A stretch of 64,000 nucleotides of DNA from Vibrio pacinii DSM 19139 (GCF_000711795.1 NZ_JONH01000002.1:124001-188000); one strand, 5' to 3'; shown: positions 10,868-21,023, numbered from the stretch's first letter. The notes: generated by a model not told the origin, from the sequence alone. Made by a program: numbers and translations.

Positions 10868-11851
10868 TTATTCGTTTTTAGCAAAGATGTACTTATCCAT
10901 TAAGGTTACCATTCGGCCAATCTCTGGTTTGGTAATCGTATCGTTAGCACCCAACGCTAAGGCTTTGGTACGGTTATCTTCACTCATCAATGATGAAAAC
11001 ATGACGATAGGCATTACCGAATAAGCGTCACTTTCACGCAGACGTTTCACTAAGTGCATACCATCCATGCGTGGCATCTCAACGTCCGTAACCACACCGT
11101 CAATAAACTCACTGATTGGCATATTCTCTTCTTTTGCCACTTCAATAAGGCTCATCAATTTGTCGTGTGCTTCACCACCATCTTTACACGCGATAACGTT
11201 GTAACCTGCAGAACTTAAAGTGTCTTGGATCATTGAACGAATGAATGCTGAGTCATCAACCACCATTACCGTCTTCGCGTTACGTTTAGTGATCATACGC
11301 TGATTCAAATCTACCGATTTGTCGACGGTCACATCGTATTTTTCCATACTCAATTCTGGGTTGATGTCGGCAATGATCTTCTCGAAATCCAGAATCATGA
11401 TCAGGTTGCCATCTTTACGGACAACAGCGACAACACAATCTTGCTCACCCGCTTCTAAGAATTGGCTTGGCGATTCAACATCGTTCCACGAGATACGGTG
11501 GATACGGCTTATGCTATCGATAAGAAAACCGTTGGTCATGTTGTTAAAATCGGTCACGATCACAAACTTACGTTTTAAGTCTTTGTTGGTCGGAACGTCG
11601 AGCCAACCTGCCAAATCGACTAAAGGCGTTAAGACATCTCGCGAAGAAAAAACCCCCACCATATGTGGCTGCGCATTCGGATAATCTGTCGTTTCAGGGA
11701 CCTGAATGACTTCACGTACCTTGGCGACATTTATTCCGTAATAACAGGTTTTTTTGCTTCCATCAGCAAGCTCTTTCACTAGGTGAAACTCAATGATTTC
11801 TAGCTCATTGGTACCACTCTCCGTCAATATCGTACTACTTGATCCGCTCAT
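10868..11851 (-). CDS. cheV: Chemotaxis coupling/adaptation protein CheV
   Basis: Cytoplasmic chemotaxis adaptor that couples receptors to CheA and tunes signalling by its phosphorylatable receiver. The 327-residue product has an N-terminal CheW-like domain (about 15-165, with VREVIQVPETTDYPNAQPHMVGVF and VVDLAGW-type segments) and a C-terminal response-regulator receiver domain (about 190-325: TVMVVDDSAFIR, acceptor Asp in VVTDVEMPRMDGM, conserved Lys in DTITKP). This is the standard CheV architecture. No other che genes are nearby, as is common for the several dispersed CheV paralogues in Vibrio, so which paralogue this is cannot be told. Confidence 0.95.
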   Translation of the reverse strand: MSGSSSTILTESGTNELEIIEFHLVKELADGSKKTCYYGINVAKVREVIQVPETTDYPNAQPHMVGVFSSRDVLTPLVDLAGWLDVPTNKDLKRKFVIVTDFNNMTNGFLIDSISRIHRISWNDVESPSQFLEAGEQDCVVAVVRKDGNLIMILDFEKIIADINPELSMEKYDVTVDKSVDLNQRMITKRNAKTVMVVDDSAFIRSMIQDTLSSAGYNVIACKDGGEAHDKLMSLIEVAKEENMPISEFIDGVVTDVEMPRMDGMHLVKRLRESDAYSVMPIVMFSSLMSEDNRTKALALGANDTITKPEIGRMVTLMDKYIFAKNE

Positions 11852-11999
11852 AATTCTTCTTTCTTAGTTTGATCACAACATATTATCGTCAATAGTCGCT
11901 GATACTTTTGTTCTTTTTAACTGTAAAGCAAAAGTTTGTAAATCGAATAGACCGCGTTACTTCAAAGTTCTGCTTTTCTTCAATCAAATTACCCGCAAA

Positions 12000-12965
12000 C
12001 TACTCAATCGCTTGCCAATGGTAAGGCATATTCAATCCCCATCGCTGGAATTCTTTGCGCGAATAGATCGCTTGCCCTTGATTATCCGTCACGATAGGAA
12101 TAATCGGTTCGTGCCCGGTTTGAATGATCTCATTGACGAGATTAGCAGCGCGTACACCCTGACTACGCCCAAATAAAACCACACCACCAGCCGCTTTATT
12201 CTCTCCTACTGCAAAATCCCAGAAAGCAAAAATCGGTAACGGTGAATGGCGGTTCGTCCATGAGATGACCTCTGTAGCAGCCACATTATTGCCCTCTTCA
12301 TCGACGAGTGTTTGATACAAGCCGACAATAATGACACTGAAACCTGCTTGTTTTGCATTAAGGACTTGCTGCTGCCATTGTGCCATCGTTTCTATCGCTT
12401 CAATATCAACGTCAATCCCCAGATTGTTTTTAATTAAACGGTACTGCTTTTCTATATAGTCTTTAGCAATCTTCGACGTCACACCAGAATCAAACAAAAT
12501 TCGAACCGCAAACGACTCACTAGCAAATAGGCGGCGAAGTTCACCCAGAGATTTGACAAACGATGGTCGCTCTAATACTCCCGTCACCTTCGCTTGACCG
12601 CGATATTGCGTCAATAACGCTCGCGGGTTGGCATTAATTCCAAGAAAAACAATAGAGATAGGTTGTTGATACAACTTCGGCAATAGGTAATTCAATGCGT
12701 TGTCATCGCCCAAAATCACAATCTCTGGCTGGTACTGTTGGTAGACCGCAAAGGCTTTGTCAGCTTGAGCTTGGTGTTTTTCTACAGGAAGCCGTTTGGT
12801 GTCCATTTGATAGGTCATCAGCTCCACACCTGGTTCAAGGGTTTCGGTCAACCCTTGAACATAGCTAGCGTCCCACGGGTACTCCGAGTGATAGCTTTCT
12901 ATTAAAAGTACTTTTGTCGCCCAAACCGGTGACGCAAATAACAGCCATATCCAGATCCAACGCAT
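12000..12965 (-). CDS. Solitary ABC-type periplasmic binding protein, probably sensory
   Basis: A 321-residue exported protein: signal peptide MRWIWIWLLFASPVWA, then KVLLIESYHSEYPWDASYVQGLTE, the start seen in the 'ABC transporter substrate-binding protein' family related to PF04392. Later segments IVILGDDNALNYLLPKL and PISIVFLGINANPR fit a two-lobed type I binding fold. I chose the ATG at 12965 because GGGAG lies 8 nt upstream and the signal peptide begins there; a longer frame to 13034 lacks these. No permease or ATPase is present. It is divergent from a histidine kinase with a periplasmic domain, 113 bp apart, which suggests a TorT/TorS-like sensing pair. The ligand is unknown. Confidence 0.8.
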   Translation of the reverse strand: MRWIWIWLLFASPVWATKVLLIESYHSEYPWDASYVQGLTETLEPGVELMTYQMDTKRLPVEKHQAQADKAFAVYQQYQPEIVILGDDNALNYLLPKLYQQPISIVFLGINANPRALLTQYRGQAKVTGVLERPSFVKSLGELRRLFASESFAVRILFDSGVTSKIAKDYIEKQYRLIKNNLGIDVDIEAIETMAQWQQQVLNAKQAGFSVIIVGLYQTLVDEEGNNVAATEVISWTNRHSPLPIFAFWDFAVGENKAAGGVVLFGRSQGVRAANLVNEIIQTGHEPIIPIVTDNQGQAIYSRKEFQRWGLNMPYHWQAIE

Positions 12966-13078
12966 CGCACCGCTCCCACTAAGGTATGAGTTGAGTGTAG
13001 TTGGCTTAGCGTAACTCTCCAACTCTGAGCGCACTCAATATTTGTTTAATGACTATACTGATAAAAACGAGGAAATTT

Positions 13079-15016
13079 ATGAGCCGCAGCAAAGACATTG
13101 AAGATTGCCATGATAATCCACTCTATAGCCGCATAGGGCGGCGTATTATCTTAATCATGGTTTTGCTCAGTGGCGCCATCACTGTCTTTACTACGTTATT
13201 ACAACTTTCGTGGGACTATACTCATGAGTTCGGTGCCGTCGAACAACGGCAACTGGAAGTACGCGATATTCACGCACCCTTGATAGCCTCTGCACTGTGG
13301 AATTTTGATCTTGTCACGCTACAACAAGAACTCGATGGTTTAGTCAATCTACCGAAACTCGACTATTTACGTGTCACCAGTGATGATTACCAATTTGAGT
13401 CAGGCCAATCCGTTACTGAACATGCGATTACACAACAATATACCTTACTCTATCACCACCCCAACTCTTCTCTCGTCGAGTCAATCGGAACCATTTTTAT
13501 TCAAACCGACGCGAAGGAAATATACGACTACCTTATCACGCAGGCAATTTACACTCTGTTTTTAAACGCAGCCAAAACACTGCTTGTCTGTTATCTGGTG
13601 CTTATGGTCTTTCACAAAAGCGTCAACCAACGAATTTTTGCTATCGCTCAATACCTAAGAAAATACAACCCTCGTCACCCTAAGGAGCCTTTAACCCTTG
13701 AGCATCATGCCTGGATAACCGAGAAGCAGGATGAACTTGATTGGCTTGGAGATGAGACCAACAAAATCACACAAAATGTCACACTGCTTTATAACAGCAT
13801 TAAGCAAGAACGAGAGAGGTTCCACGAGTTCGCCCACATCTCTTCCGATTGGTTGTGGGAAACCAATGCGTTAGGTGAGTTAGTTTACTGCTCTGAAAGC
13901 ATGCAAGAAGCGCTAGAAGTTCAGCCCGACACCAAGCCACAACTGAGATCGATCCCTGCCCTCGCTGATTGTGAAGCATTACTGCAATATTTAGCGCGCC
14001 AAGGTGACTTTAGTCGTTGTGAAGTGAGTTTGACCCTGAACAGCATCACGCACTACCTGTTATTTCAAGCCAAGGCCCGTTTTGACAACAGCCATTTCAT
14101 CGGCTTTCGCGGTACCGCGCTCAATATTACTGAGCTTAAGCTAACCCAAATCGAGCTAGAGCAATTCAATCAATCACTCGAACATACGGTGGCGGTACGG
14201 ACATTGGATCTAAAACAGAGTATGGAACAACTGCAGCGCACCCAAGACAAACTGATCGAATCTGAAAAGCTCGCCGCCCTCGGAGGCTTAGTTGCAGGCG
14301 TTGCCCATGAGGTCAACACCCCTCTCGGCATCGCGGTGACCGCCACCTCAGTGATTCAAGAGACCGTCAATCAAGCGAAACACGCTTTTGCTACACAAAC
14401 GCTGACCAGTGATCAATTTGAATCGTTAATGGCAACACTGAGTGAAAGCCATTCGATGTTAGAGCACAACCTCAATCGCGCCGCAAAACTGGTACGCGAC
14501 TTTAAGCAAACCGCGGTTGATCAAGTGTCTGAAAGTCGCAGCAATTTTAACGTCTATCAAGTTCTCGACGCACTGTTGGCTAGCCTTCACCCAGAGACAC
14601 GCAAAGTGCCCGTCATACCACGTATTGAGGGCGATACGTCAATAACCATGAGTAGCTTGTCGGGCGTACTAACTCAGGTGATTTCGAACCTAATCATGAA
14701 CAGCATTAATCATGCGTTTGAACACCAAAACGAACCCAAGATTGTAATTGAACTAAGACAGCAAGATGAAGACGTTATCGTCGAATACCGTGACAATGGC
14801 GCTGGCGTTGACGCATCACTCCATCAAAAGATTTTTGAACCTTTTTATACCAGTAAACGAGGCATGGGCGGTTCAGGATTAGGATTGAATTTGGTGTTCA
14901 ATTTGGTACATAAAAAACTTAAAGGGCAATTGCACTTTGATTCACAGCCAAACAACGGGGTTCACTTTACCTTTACTTTACCGCGCACCCTGCCAACTGA
15001 CTTAGACGATGAATAA
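13079..15016 (+). CDS. PAS-containing membrane histidine kinase
   Basis: Sensor kinase of about 645 residues. Membrane helices near residues 20-43 and 155-178 bracket a roughly 110-residue periplasmic domain. A PAS-like domain follows (about 260-360, ISSDWLWETNALGELVYCS), then a coiled coil (LEHTVAVRTLDLKQSMEQLQ) and a HisKA domain with H410 in GLVAGVAHEVNTPLG, an unusual 'VNTPLG' H-box. The ATPase domain has RDNGAGVD and GMGGSGLGLNLVFNLV. There is no receiver domain and no adjacent response regulator. The ATG at 13079 follows GAGGAAATTT and is preferred over an upstream in-frame ATG at 13049. The divergent binding-protein gene is its likely sensory partner. Confidence 0.9.
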   Translation: MSRSKDIEDCHDNPLYSRIGRRIILIMVLLSGAITVFTTLLQLSWDYTHEFGAVEQRQLEVRDIHAPLIASALWNFDLVTLQQELDGLVNLPKLDYLRVTSDDYQFESGQSVTEHAITQQYTLLYHHPNSSLVESIGTIFIQTDAKEIYDYLITQAIYTLFLNAAKTLLVCYLVLMVFHKSVNQRIFAIAQYLRKYNPRHPKEPLTLEHHAWITEKQDELDWLGDETNKITQNVTLLYNSIKQERERFHEFAHISSDWLWETNALGELVYCSESMQEALEVQPDTKPQLRSIPALADCEALLQYLARQGDFSRCEVSLTLNSITHYLLFQAKARFDNSHFIGFRGTALNITELKLTQIELEQFNQSLEHTVAVRTLDLKQSMEQLQRTQDKLIESEKLAALGGLVAGVAHEVNTPLGIAVTATSVIQETVNQAKHAFATQTLTSDQFESLMATLSESHSMLEHNLNRAAKLVRDFKQTAVDQVSESRSNFNVYQVLDALLASLHPETRKVPVIPRIEGDTSITMSSLSGVLTQVISNLIMNSINHAFEHQNEPKIVIELRQQDEDVIVEYRDNGAGVDASLHQKIFEPFYTSKRGMGGSGLGLNLVFNLVHKKLKGQLHFDSQPNNGVHFTFTLPRTLPTDLDDE

Positions 15017-15034
15017 GTGATAGAGGGTGGCGGC

Positions 15035-16057
15035 CTATTTCGCGCCGTTTGCAGTATTCAAACGCTTGACGGTCGAGCGCTCAACTAAAGTCGGTTCTAA
15101 TTGAACAATCTGCGCTTCACACAGCGCATCCGCCAGCTTTTTTAACACCGCTTCAACTGCCGCTTTACCGAGGCGATACTTAGGTTGGTGAATGGTGGTG
15201 AGTGAGGGAGTCATAAATTTGGCAATATGGATATCATCATAGCCAATAATCGAAAGCTGTTCCGGGATAGCAACCCCTTTCTCATTGGCCGCGTTGATAA
15301 CACCCAATGCCATCATGTCGTTACAAACGAAGACAGCGCTCGGTAACGGTCCATTTTGATACATTTTATTGAACGCTTCGTAGCCACCTTCACATTCAAA
15401 ATCAGATTCAATGATCCAATCTGAATTGAAGTTTAGTCCGACCTCATTTAACGCGCGTTTGTAACCCTCGTAGCGCATTTGAGCCTGATGCTTGACCAAC
15501 GGCCCAGTAATACAGCCAATATCTGTGTGGCCGTTATCAATCAGGTGTTTGGCGGCCAAATAACCACCACGCAACGAGTTATCTTGAATTTTGTCACTGG
15601 TAAACAACATTGGTCCCCAATCCATCACCACCACAGGGATGTCAGGGTATTGTTCAAATACTTCGATACGTTCGCCCTCAAGCGAGGAACACATCAAAAT
15701 CAATCCATCGACCCGCTTTTGCAGCAAGGTATTGATTGACTCACGCATCCGGAGGTTATCACCTTCGGTATTGCACAGAATAAGATTGTAACCTTGCTGA
15801 TAACAACTACGTTCAACCCCTTTGACCACTTCGCCAAAAAATGGGTTGGTTGAAGTGGTCACCAACATACCAATCGTTTTGGTACGATTCACTTTTAAAC
15901 TGCGCGCCAACGCTGAAGGACGATAGTTTAGCTCCTGAGCCGCTTGGTTTACTCGCTGAGAAATCTCTTCACTGACAAAACGAGATTTATTGATGACATG
16001 GCTCACCGTAGAGGTCGAGACTTGCGCCAGTCTCGCAATATCTTTCATTGTCGCCAT
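15035..16057 (-). CDS. rbsR: Ribose operon repressor RbsR (LacI family)
   Basis: DNA-binding repressor that releases the rbs operator when ribose binds. The 340-residue product begins with a LacI-type helix-turn-helix (MKDIARLAQVSTSTVSHVIN) and hinge helix (YRPSALARSLK), followed by a periplasmic-binding-protein-like sugar domain (TKTIGMLVTTSTNPFFGEVVKGVE; IIGYDDIHIAKFMTPSLTTI). Length fits E. coli RbsR (330). GGAG precedes the ATG at 8 nt. Last gene of rbsDACBKR, 28 nt after rbsK; the 18-bp palindrome upstream of rbsD is its likely target. Confidence 0.95.
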   Translation of the reverse strand: MATMKDIARLAQVSTSTVSHVINKSRFVSEEISQRVNQAAQELNYRPSALARSLKVNRTKTIGMLVTTSTNPFFGEVVKGVERSCYQQGYNLILCNTEGDNLRMRESINTLLQKRVDGLILMCSSLEGERIEVFEQYPDIPVVVMDWGPMLFTSDKIQDNSLRGGYLAAKHLIDNGHTDIGCITGPLVKHQAQMRYEGYKRALNEVGLNFNSDWIIESDFECEGGYEAFNKMYQNGPLPSAVFVCNDMMALGVINAANEKGVAIPEQLSIIGYDDIHIAKFMTPSLTTIHQPKYRLGKAAVEAVLKKLADALCEAQIVQLEPTLVERSTVKRLNTANGAK

Positions 16058-16085
16058 GTTACTTACTCCGCATATGTGCTGTCAG

Positions 16086-17006
16086 TTAACTGTGCTCAGC
16101 TAAAAACGCATCGACTTCTTGACGTGATGGGATTGAGGTTTGAGCCCCAAAACGCGTCACCGAGATAGCCGCAGCAGCATGAGCAAACTTAATTGCTGAT
16201 TCTAAAGGCAAATCCTCAAGTAAACCAGTGACCAATGCCCCATTAAAAGTATCGCCCGCTGCGGTGGTGTCTGTCACATCAACCTTAAAACCTTCAATCA
16301 ATTGACCACGACCGTTCTGGCTAAGCCACACCCCTTTTGCGCCAAGCGTAATCATCACGATTTCAATGCCTTTTTGATGCAGTGCATTCGCCGCTTGTTG
16401 CGCACTGTCATTATCACTGACCGTGATCCCCGTTAGCACTTCGGCTTCGGTTTCATTGGGCGTAATCACATCTACGCAAGCGAGAAGTGCGTCAGACAAG
16501 GTATGCGCGGGGGCTGGGTTTAGAATCACGTTGGTACGCGCTTGCTTTGCCACTTGTGCGGCCTTTTCAATGCCACACATCGGCGTTTCAAGCTGCATCA
16601 ACAAGTACTTGGCTTGGCGAATCGACTCTAAGTCAGGCTCAAGAGTCTCAGCCGTCAGCTTGGCGTTCGCTTCTGCTGAAATGCAAATGCTGTTTTCACC
16701 GCTATCTGATACCTGGATCATCGCAATCCCTGTTGGGCAATTGGGCACCATTTTCACACCCGCGATATTGATGTTATCCATTTTGAAATTTTCACGAATG
16801 TTGATGCCAAACGCGTCATCACCCACACAGGCAATAAAACCGGCATCGGCGTTTAATCGCGCCGCCGCAACTGCTTGATTGGCACCTTTACCACCCGGAA
16901 TAACTTGATAGTTACGACCATGCAACGTCTCGCCTGGGCGAGGGAAAGAAGGCACTTGCAGAACATGGTCAGCGTTAACACTACCTAAAACCACTAACTT
17001 ATTCAT
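16086..17006 (-). CDS. rbsK: Ribokinase
   Basis: Phosphorylates D-ribose to ribose 5-phosphate in the cytoplasm (PfkB family). The 306-residue product starts MNKLVVLGSVNADHVLQVPSFPRPGET and contains the first PfkB signature GGKGANQAVAAARL and the second, DTTAAGDTFNGAL, with the catalytic Asp in the GAGD-equivalent 'AAGD'. A longer in-frame reading to 17075 lacks a Shine-Dalgarno and homology, so I chose the ATG at 17006, preceded by CCGAGGACAACCTT. The rbsB-rbsK gap holds a hairpin and a short overlapping reading frame (see the leader entry). Confidence 0.95.
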   Translation of the reverse strand: MNKLVVLGSVNADHVLQVPSFPRPGETLHGRNYQVIPGGKGANQAVAAARLNADAGFIACVGDDAFGINIRENFKMDNINIAGVKMVPNCPTGIAMIQVSDSGENSICISAEANAKLTAETLEPDLESIRQAKYLLMQLETPMCGIEKAAQVAKQARTNVILNPAPAHTLSDALLACVDVITPNETEAEVLTGITVSDNDSAQQAANALHQKGIEIVMITLGAKGVWLSQNGRGQLIEGFKVDVTDTTAAGDTFNGALVTGLLEDLPLESAIKFAHAAAAISVTRFGAQTSIPSRQEVDAFLAEHS

Positions 17007-17082
17007 AAGGTTGTCCTCGGCTCGATTGAGCCCAATAGATGTGAACAGGAGAAATAGTGATGTGCTCTGCGACAAAACACAT
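16999..17082 (-). CDS. Possible 27-codon leader peptide overlapping the rbsK start
   Basis: Reading the minus strand from an ATG at 17082 gives 27 codons starting MCFVAEHITISPVHIYW and ending at a TAA that overlaps the rbsK start by 8 nt. A TAAGGAGG Shine-Dalgarno lies 10 nt upstream, on the distal arm of the intercistronic hairpin, and a small GGCTC/GAGCC hairpin (17019-17032) sits just upstream of the rbsK ribosome site inside the frame. The arrangement resembles translational coupling. No homology is recognised and the frame could be accidental. Confidence 0.3.
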   Translation of the reverse strand: MCFVAEHITISPVHIYWAQSSRGQPYE

Positions 17083-17092
17083 GGCTATTGGC

Positions 17093-17130
17093 CCTCCTTA
17101 CCGAAATCACAAATTAAAACGGCAAGGAGG
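17093..17130 (-). promoter_or_regulatory. rbsB-rbsK intercistronic hairpin masking a Shine-Dalgarno
   Basis: On the minus-strand message CCUCCUUGCCG (17120-17130) pairs with CGGUAAGGAGG (17093-17103), 11 pairs with one G-U, around a 16-nt loop. It has no U-tract, so it is more likely an RNA-stabilising or translation-control hairpin than a terminator. Its second arm contains the AAGGAGG that would serve the 27-codon leader. Confidence 0.65.
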
Positions 17131-17142
17131 ACAAATTATGGC

Positions 17143-18021
17143 TTACTCAGTAATCACTTTAAGAGGTACTGGGATGTACTCTTCTACTGCCATGCCTTTA
17201 AGCACTTGGTCAGCCGTTTCAATGCCTAGCGCACCAATCAGGTCTGGTTGCTGAGCAATGGTCGCTGATAATTTGCCACGTTTAACGGCTGCAATACCGT
17301 CGTCGGTACCATCAAAGCCAACAATCATCACATCTTTGCCCGACGCTTGTACTGCGCGCAGTGCGCCCAATGCCATCTCATCGTTTTGTGCGAAGACTGC
17401 TTGGACATCTGGGTTGGCCGCCAGTAGGTTTTCCATCACGTTAAGACCTTTGGTACGGTCAAAATCAGCAGGTTGGCTGGCTAGCACATCCATCTCGCTG
17501 CCTTTAACCGCGTTCATGAAACCTTCACCACGCTCACGTGCCGCTGAGGTTCCTGCGATACCTTCCAGTTGAATGACTTTCGCTTTCATGCCGACTTTTT
17601 CAACAATGTAGTTACCCGCCATTTCGCCACCAACCACGTTGTCAGATGCGATATGACTGACAACTTCACCACGGCTGGCACCACGGTCTAAAGTCAGTAC
17701 AGGAATGTTTGAGCGGTTTGCCATACGAATCGCATTAGACACAGCGTCAGAATCTGTTGGGTTAATCAAAATGGCTTTCACACCACGAACTGTCAGATCT
17801 TCGATGTTCGAAAGTTCTTTGCTCGGGTCATTTTGTGAATCAAGTACAATAAGCTCATAACCAAGTTCTTTCGCTTTCGCCTCTGCGCCATCTTTCATCG
17901 TGACAAAAAATGGGTTGTTTAGCGTTGACAGTACGATAGCCATCGTATCTTGCGCTTGCGCCGAAACAGAAACAGTTGAAGAAAGTAGTGCCGCAGAGAT
18001 AAGAGTTGCGAGTTTTTTCAT
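17143..18021 (-). CDS. rbsB: D-ribose-binding periplasmic protein RbsB
   Basis: Periplasmic high-affinity ribose receptor feeding RbsAC. The 292-residue product (from the ATG at 18021) has a signal peptide [20 protein letters not shown] with cleavage after AQA, then [31 protein letters not shown], the hallmark RbsB N-lobe. [21 protein letters not shown] and [14 protein letters not shown] stretches complete the sugar site. An upstream in-frame start at 18057 would bury the signal peptide, so it was rejected; AAGGAC precedes the chosen ATG. Located 72 nt after rbsC. Confidence 0.96.
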   Translation of the reverse strand: MKKLATLISAALLSSTVSVSAQAQDTMAIVLSTLNNPFFVTMKDGAEAKAKELGYELIVLDSQNDPSKELSNIEDLTVRGVKAILINPTDSDAVSNAIRMANRSNIPVLTLDRGASRGEVVSHIASDNVVGGEMAGNYIVEKVGMKAKVIQLEGIAGTSAARERGEGFMNAVKGSEMDVLASQPADFDRTKGLNVMENLLAANPDVQAVFAQNDEMALGALRAVQASGKDVMIVGFDGTDDGIAAVKRGKLSATIAQQPDLIGALGIETADQVLKGMAVEEYIPVPLKVITE

Positions 18022-18093
18022 TTTCTCAGTCCTTGTGTCTTGTGTAGGGTGGGTCAAGTAACCTCACTTGACCCGTTTTAGTTTTGTTATGTT

Positions 18094-19077
18094 TTACTTG
18101 TTTTTGTTGTCTACCAATACCGCCAGTAAGATAACCACTGCTTTTGCGATCATTTGGAAGTAGGAGGAAACATCGAGTAGGTTCAGGGCGTTGTTGAGGA
18201 AACCAATAATCAGTGCACCGATCAAGGTTCCCATAATGCGACCTTTACCCCCCATCAAACTGGTACCGCCAAGTACCACCGCAGCGATAGCATCAAGCTC
18301 ATAGCCCATACCAGCCGTTGGTTGCGCTGAAGACAGACGTGAAGTCACAATGATGCCCGCAAGTGCCGCTAGTAAACCACAAATTGCGTAGACACCAATT
18401 TTGACACGATCCACATTGATGCCCGATAGACGCGTTGCCGATTCGTTACCGCCTAACGCATAGACGTAACGGCCAAAACGGGTGTGATTGAGTAAATACC
18501 AAACCGCAGCAAACACAATCACCATCATCCAGACAGGAACGGGAATACCTAACGCATAACCAGTACCGAACCAGGCGAACGCGTCAGCCGTGTCAGTAAA
18601 GCCTGTTGAAATAGGTCGACCATCAGTGTAGACCATAGTCACACCGCGTAGCAGGGTCATGGTCACTAACGTAGCAATGAAAGCTTGCACTTTGCCTTTG
18701 GCAATTATGATACCGCTGATGGCACCAAGAGCAGCACCGGCAATCAGCGCGGTCGGCACCGCTATCAACACTGGTACTTCAAGCCCGATCAAACTCGCGG
18801 CAAAAGCGCCACACAATGCCAGCACCGAGCCGACACTTAAATCAATACCAGCGGTTAAAATGACCAATGTCATCCCCACCGCAATGATCGCGTTGACCGA
18901 TGTTTGACGCAAAATGTTGAGGATATTATCGAGCGTAAAAAAATTGGGGTTCAAAAATGAGACAACAGCAATTAACAAAAGTAACGCAATCAACGACTTT
19001 TGCTCAATTAGCCACTCTTTACTAAGCAGCTTTTTGTTGTGGGTTGGGCTTGATTTGCTCATGGTATCGATACTCAT
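18094..19077 (-). CDS. rbsC: Ribose ABC transporter permease RbsC
   Basis: Inner-membrane permease of the ribose importer. The 327-residue hydrophobic protein has about ten helices and the BPD_transp_2 family pattern, including [45 protein letters not shown] and [31 protein letters not shown], all typical of RbsC. Its ATG overlaps the rbsA stop by 4 nt (ATGA), indicating translational coupling. Confidence 0.96.
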   Translation of the reverse strand: MSIDTMSKSSPTHNKKLLSKEWLIEQKSLIALLLLIAVVSFLNPNFFTLDNILNILRQTSVNAIIAVGMTLVILTAGIDLSVGSVLALCGAFAASLIGLEVPVLIAVPTALIAGAALGAISGIIIAKGKVQAFIATLVTMTLLRGVTMVYTDGRPISTGFTDTADAFAWFGTGYALGIPVPVWMMVIVFAAVWYLLNHTRFGRYVYALGGNESATRLSGINVDRVKIGVYAICGLLAALAGIIVTSRLSSAQPTAGMGYELDAIAAVVLGGTSLMGGKGRIMGTLIGALIIGFLNNALNLLDVSSYFQMIAKAVVILLAVLVDNKNK

Positions 19078-20579
19078 GCTGCTTCCTCGTTAATTTTTTT
19101 TCCTACGGCACAAGCAAGAAGTGTTTCTTGATCCGCGTCTTTGGCGTCAAATACACCACTGATTCGACCTTCATGCATCACCATGATGCGGTCACTCATA
19201 CCTAGCACTTCAGGCATTTCCGATGAAACCAGAATAATGCTCATGCCATCGGCTTTAAATTTATTGATCAATTGATAGATTTCTTTCTTCGCTCCAACAT
19301 CAACACCGCGCGTTGGCTCATCTAAAATCAACACTTTGGGTTTGGTCATCAAACCTTTCGCGATCGCAACTTTTTGTTGGTTCCCCCCCGACAAGTTACC
19401 GATGATCTGCTCACGAGTTGGCGTTTTGATATTAAACAGCTTAATGAAGTCTTCGACCGCGATCGCTTCTTGATCATGCTGAATTCGGCCACCCTTGGTC
19501 AGCTTGTCTAAAGCGCATAGCGACATGTTGTCTTTAACCGACAAGCCAAGCACCAGACCTTCACCTTTGCGGTCTTCCGAAATATAGGCGATGCCGTTGG
19601 CTAATCCATCTTGAGGAGAGATAGGGTTAATGGTTTTATTGTCGAGGTTAATCACACCTCGCTCACTTGGCAGTGCGCCGTAAATCACTTTCATCAGTTC
19701 AGTACGTCCTGCGCCCATCAAGCCAGACACACCCAAGATCTCACCACGTTTGAGAGTGAAACTCACATCATGAACACCCGACCCAGTCAGGCCAACCACT
19801 TCAAGACACGTATCGCCATGGCGCACATCAATGCGTGGGTACTGCTCATCAAGTTTACGCCCCACCATCATCTCAATCAGGCCATCTTCATCAGTGTCAC
19901 TGACAAGGCATTGACCAATGAACTTGCCATCGCGCAGCACAGTGATGTCATCGCAGATTTGGAATATTTCTTTTAATCGGTGCGAGATGTAAACAATGCC
20001 ACACCCCTGCGCGCGCAACTCGTGAATAACGTTAAACAAAGACTCTGTTTCAGTGTCTGTCAGTGCGTCCGTAGGCTCATCCATGATGATCACTTTTGAC
20101 TTGAACGACAGCGCTTTGGCAATTTCGACCATCTGCTGTTCGCCCAAGCTCAAGTCACCTAACAGGGTTTTTGAACTGTGTTTCACGTTCAGCCTAGCGA
20201 GCAACTTATCGGCTTCTGCGTACATTTTTTGCCACTGAATCCCACCAAATGCATTGGTGAATTCACGGCCTAAGAAAATGTTCTCGGCGATGGTCAACTC
20301 GGGAATTAGGTTCAGTTCCTGATGGATAATACTGATGCCCGCTTGCTGCGAGTCACGCGGACCTTTAAACGCCGCAGGTTCACTTAGGTAGTGGATCGAG
20401 CCTGCATCTAGAGTATAAATGCCCGTCAACACTTTCATTAAGGTCGACTTACCTGCACCATTTTCGCCCATCAGCGCCATGACACGGCCTGGGTAAACAT
20501 TCAGGCTCGCTTTATCTAGCGCCTTAACACCGGGAAAAGCTTTCTCAATCTCACTTAGTTGTAATATGGCTTGAGTCAT
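19074..20579 (-). CDS. rbsA: Ribose ABC transporter ATPase RbsA
   Basis: Tandem-ATPase subunit of the ribose importer. The 501-residue product contains two ABC domains: the first with Walker [10 protein letters not shown], signature [15 protein letters not shown] and IMDEPTDAL; the second with degenerate Walker A ([11 protein letters not shown]), signature [15 protein letters not shown] and [14 protein letters not shown]. This asymmetry is normal in monosaccharide importers. Length equals E. coli RbsA (501). It lies 24 nt after rbsD and overlaps rbsC by 4 nt. Confidence 0.96.
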   Translation of the reverse strand: MTQAILQLSEIEKAFPGVKALDKASLNVYPGRVMALMGENGAGKSTLMKVLTGIYTLDAGSIHYLSEPAAFKGPRDSQQAGISIIHQELNLIPELTIAENIFLGREFTNAFGGIQWQKMYAEADKLLARLNVKHSSKTLLGDLSLGEQQMVEIAKALSFKSKVIIMDEPTDALTDTETESLFNVIHELRAQGCGIVYISHRLKEIFQICDDITVLRDGKFIGQCLVSDTDEDGLIEMMVGRKLDEQYPRIDVRHGDTCLEVVGLTGSGVHDVSFTLKRGEILGVSGLMGAGRTELMKVIYGALPSERGVINLDNKTINPISPQDGLANGIAYISEDRKGEGLVLGLSVKDNMSLCALDKLTKGGRIQHDQEAIAVEDFIKLFNIKTPTREQIIGNLSGGNQQKVAIAKGLMTKPKVLILDEPTRGVDVGAKKEIYQLINKFKADGMSIILVSSEMPEVLGMSDRIMVMHEGRISGVFDAKDADQETLLACAVGKKINEEAA

Positions 20580-20603
20580 AATGCTTCCTTCCTGTTGCTT
20601 CGT

Positions 20604-21023
20604 TTAGAAAACAACGCCAGCTTGAAATATAACGTTCGCATACGGCGTGCATTCACCGGTGCGGACAATGGCTCGGCTTTGCGCACTGCGATGTTTAAAT
20701 TCGTCGTGAGAAACGTAATGAATCGCGATCTCTTTACCGATTGACTCACTCTCTAGCGCAAGTTCTCGAATCAGCGCATCGTGATGAGTCGGGCTGACCG
20801 TTTTAAACTCTTGTGCGATGATCACTCCCTCTATCTGTGACTCAGACAGAATCACTCTTACCGTTTCAAGAAATGAAGGCACCCCATGAGTTAATGCTAA
20901 GTCAATGCGCTGAACCTGTTCAGGGATCGGTAAACCTGCATCACAGATCGTGATTTCATCGGTGTGACCCAGAGTGGCCACCAAATAGGACAGCTCTGAA
21001 TTTAGTAGGGTGTGTTTTTTCAT
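20604..21023 (-). CDS. rbsD: D-ribose pyranase RbsD
   Basis: Interconverts beta-pyranose and furanose forms of ribose for RbsK. The 139-residue product (ATG 21023) starts MKKHTLLNSELSYLVATLGHTDEITICDAGLPIP, the classic RbsD N-terminus with the catalytic His in LGHTDEI, and ends TGECTPYANVIFQAGVVF as in the family. A longer in-frame reading to 21140 runs through the RbsR operator and lacks homology, so it is not the start. First gene of rbsDACBKR. Confidence 0.95.
   Translation of the reverse strand: MKKHTLLNSELSYLVATLGHTDEITICDAGLPIPEQVQRIDLALTHGVPSFLETVRVILSESQIEGVIIAQEFKTVSPTHHDALIRELALESESIGKEIAIHYVSHDEFKHRSAQSRAIVRTGECTPYANVIFQAGVVF

Noticed and set aside
12966..13034. Longer N-terminus for the binding protein at 12.0 kb
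   Set aside because: It would place 23 polar residues before the signal peptide and lacks a ribosome site, whereas the ATG at 12965 has GGGAG 8 nt upstream.
16423..16878. 151-codon plus-strand frame inside rbsK
   Set aside because: Antisense to a well conserved ribokinase with no independent support.
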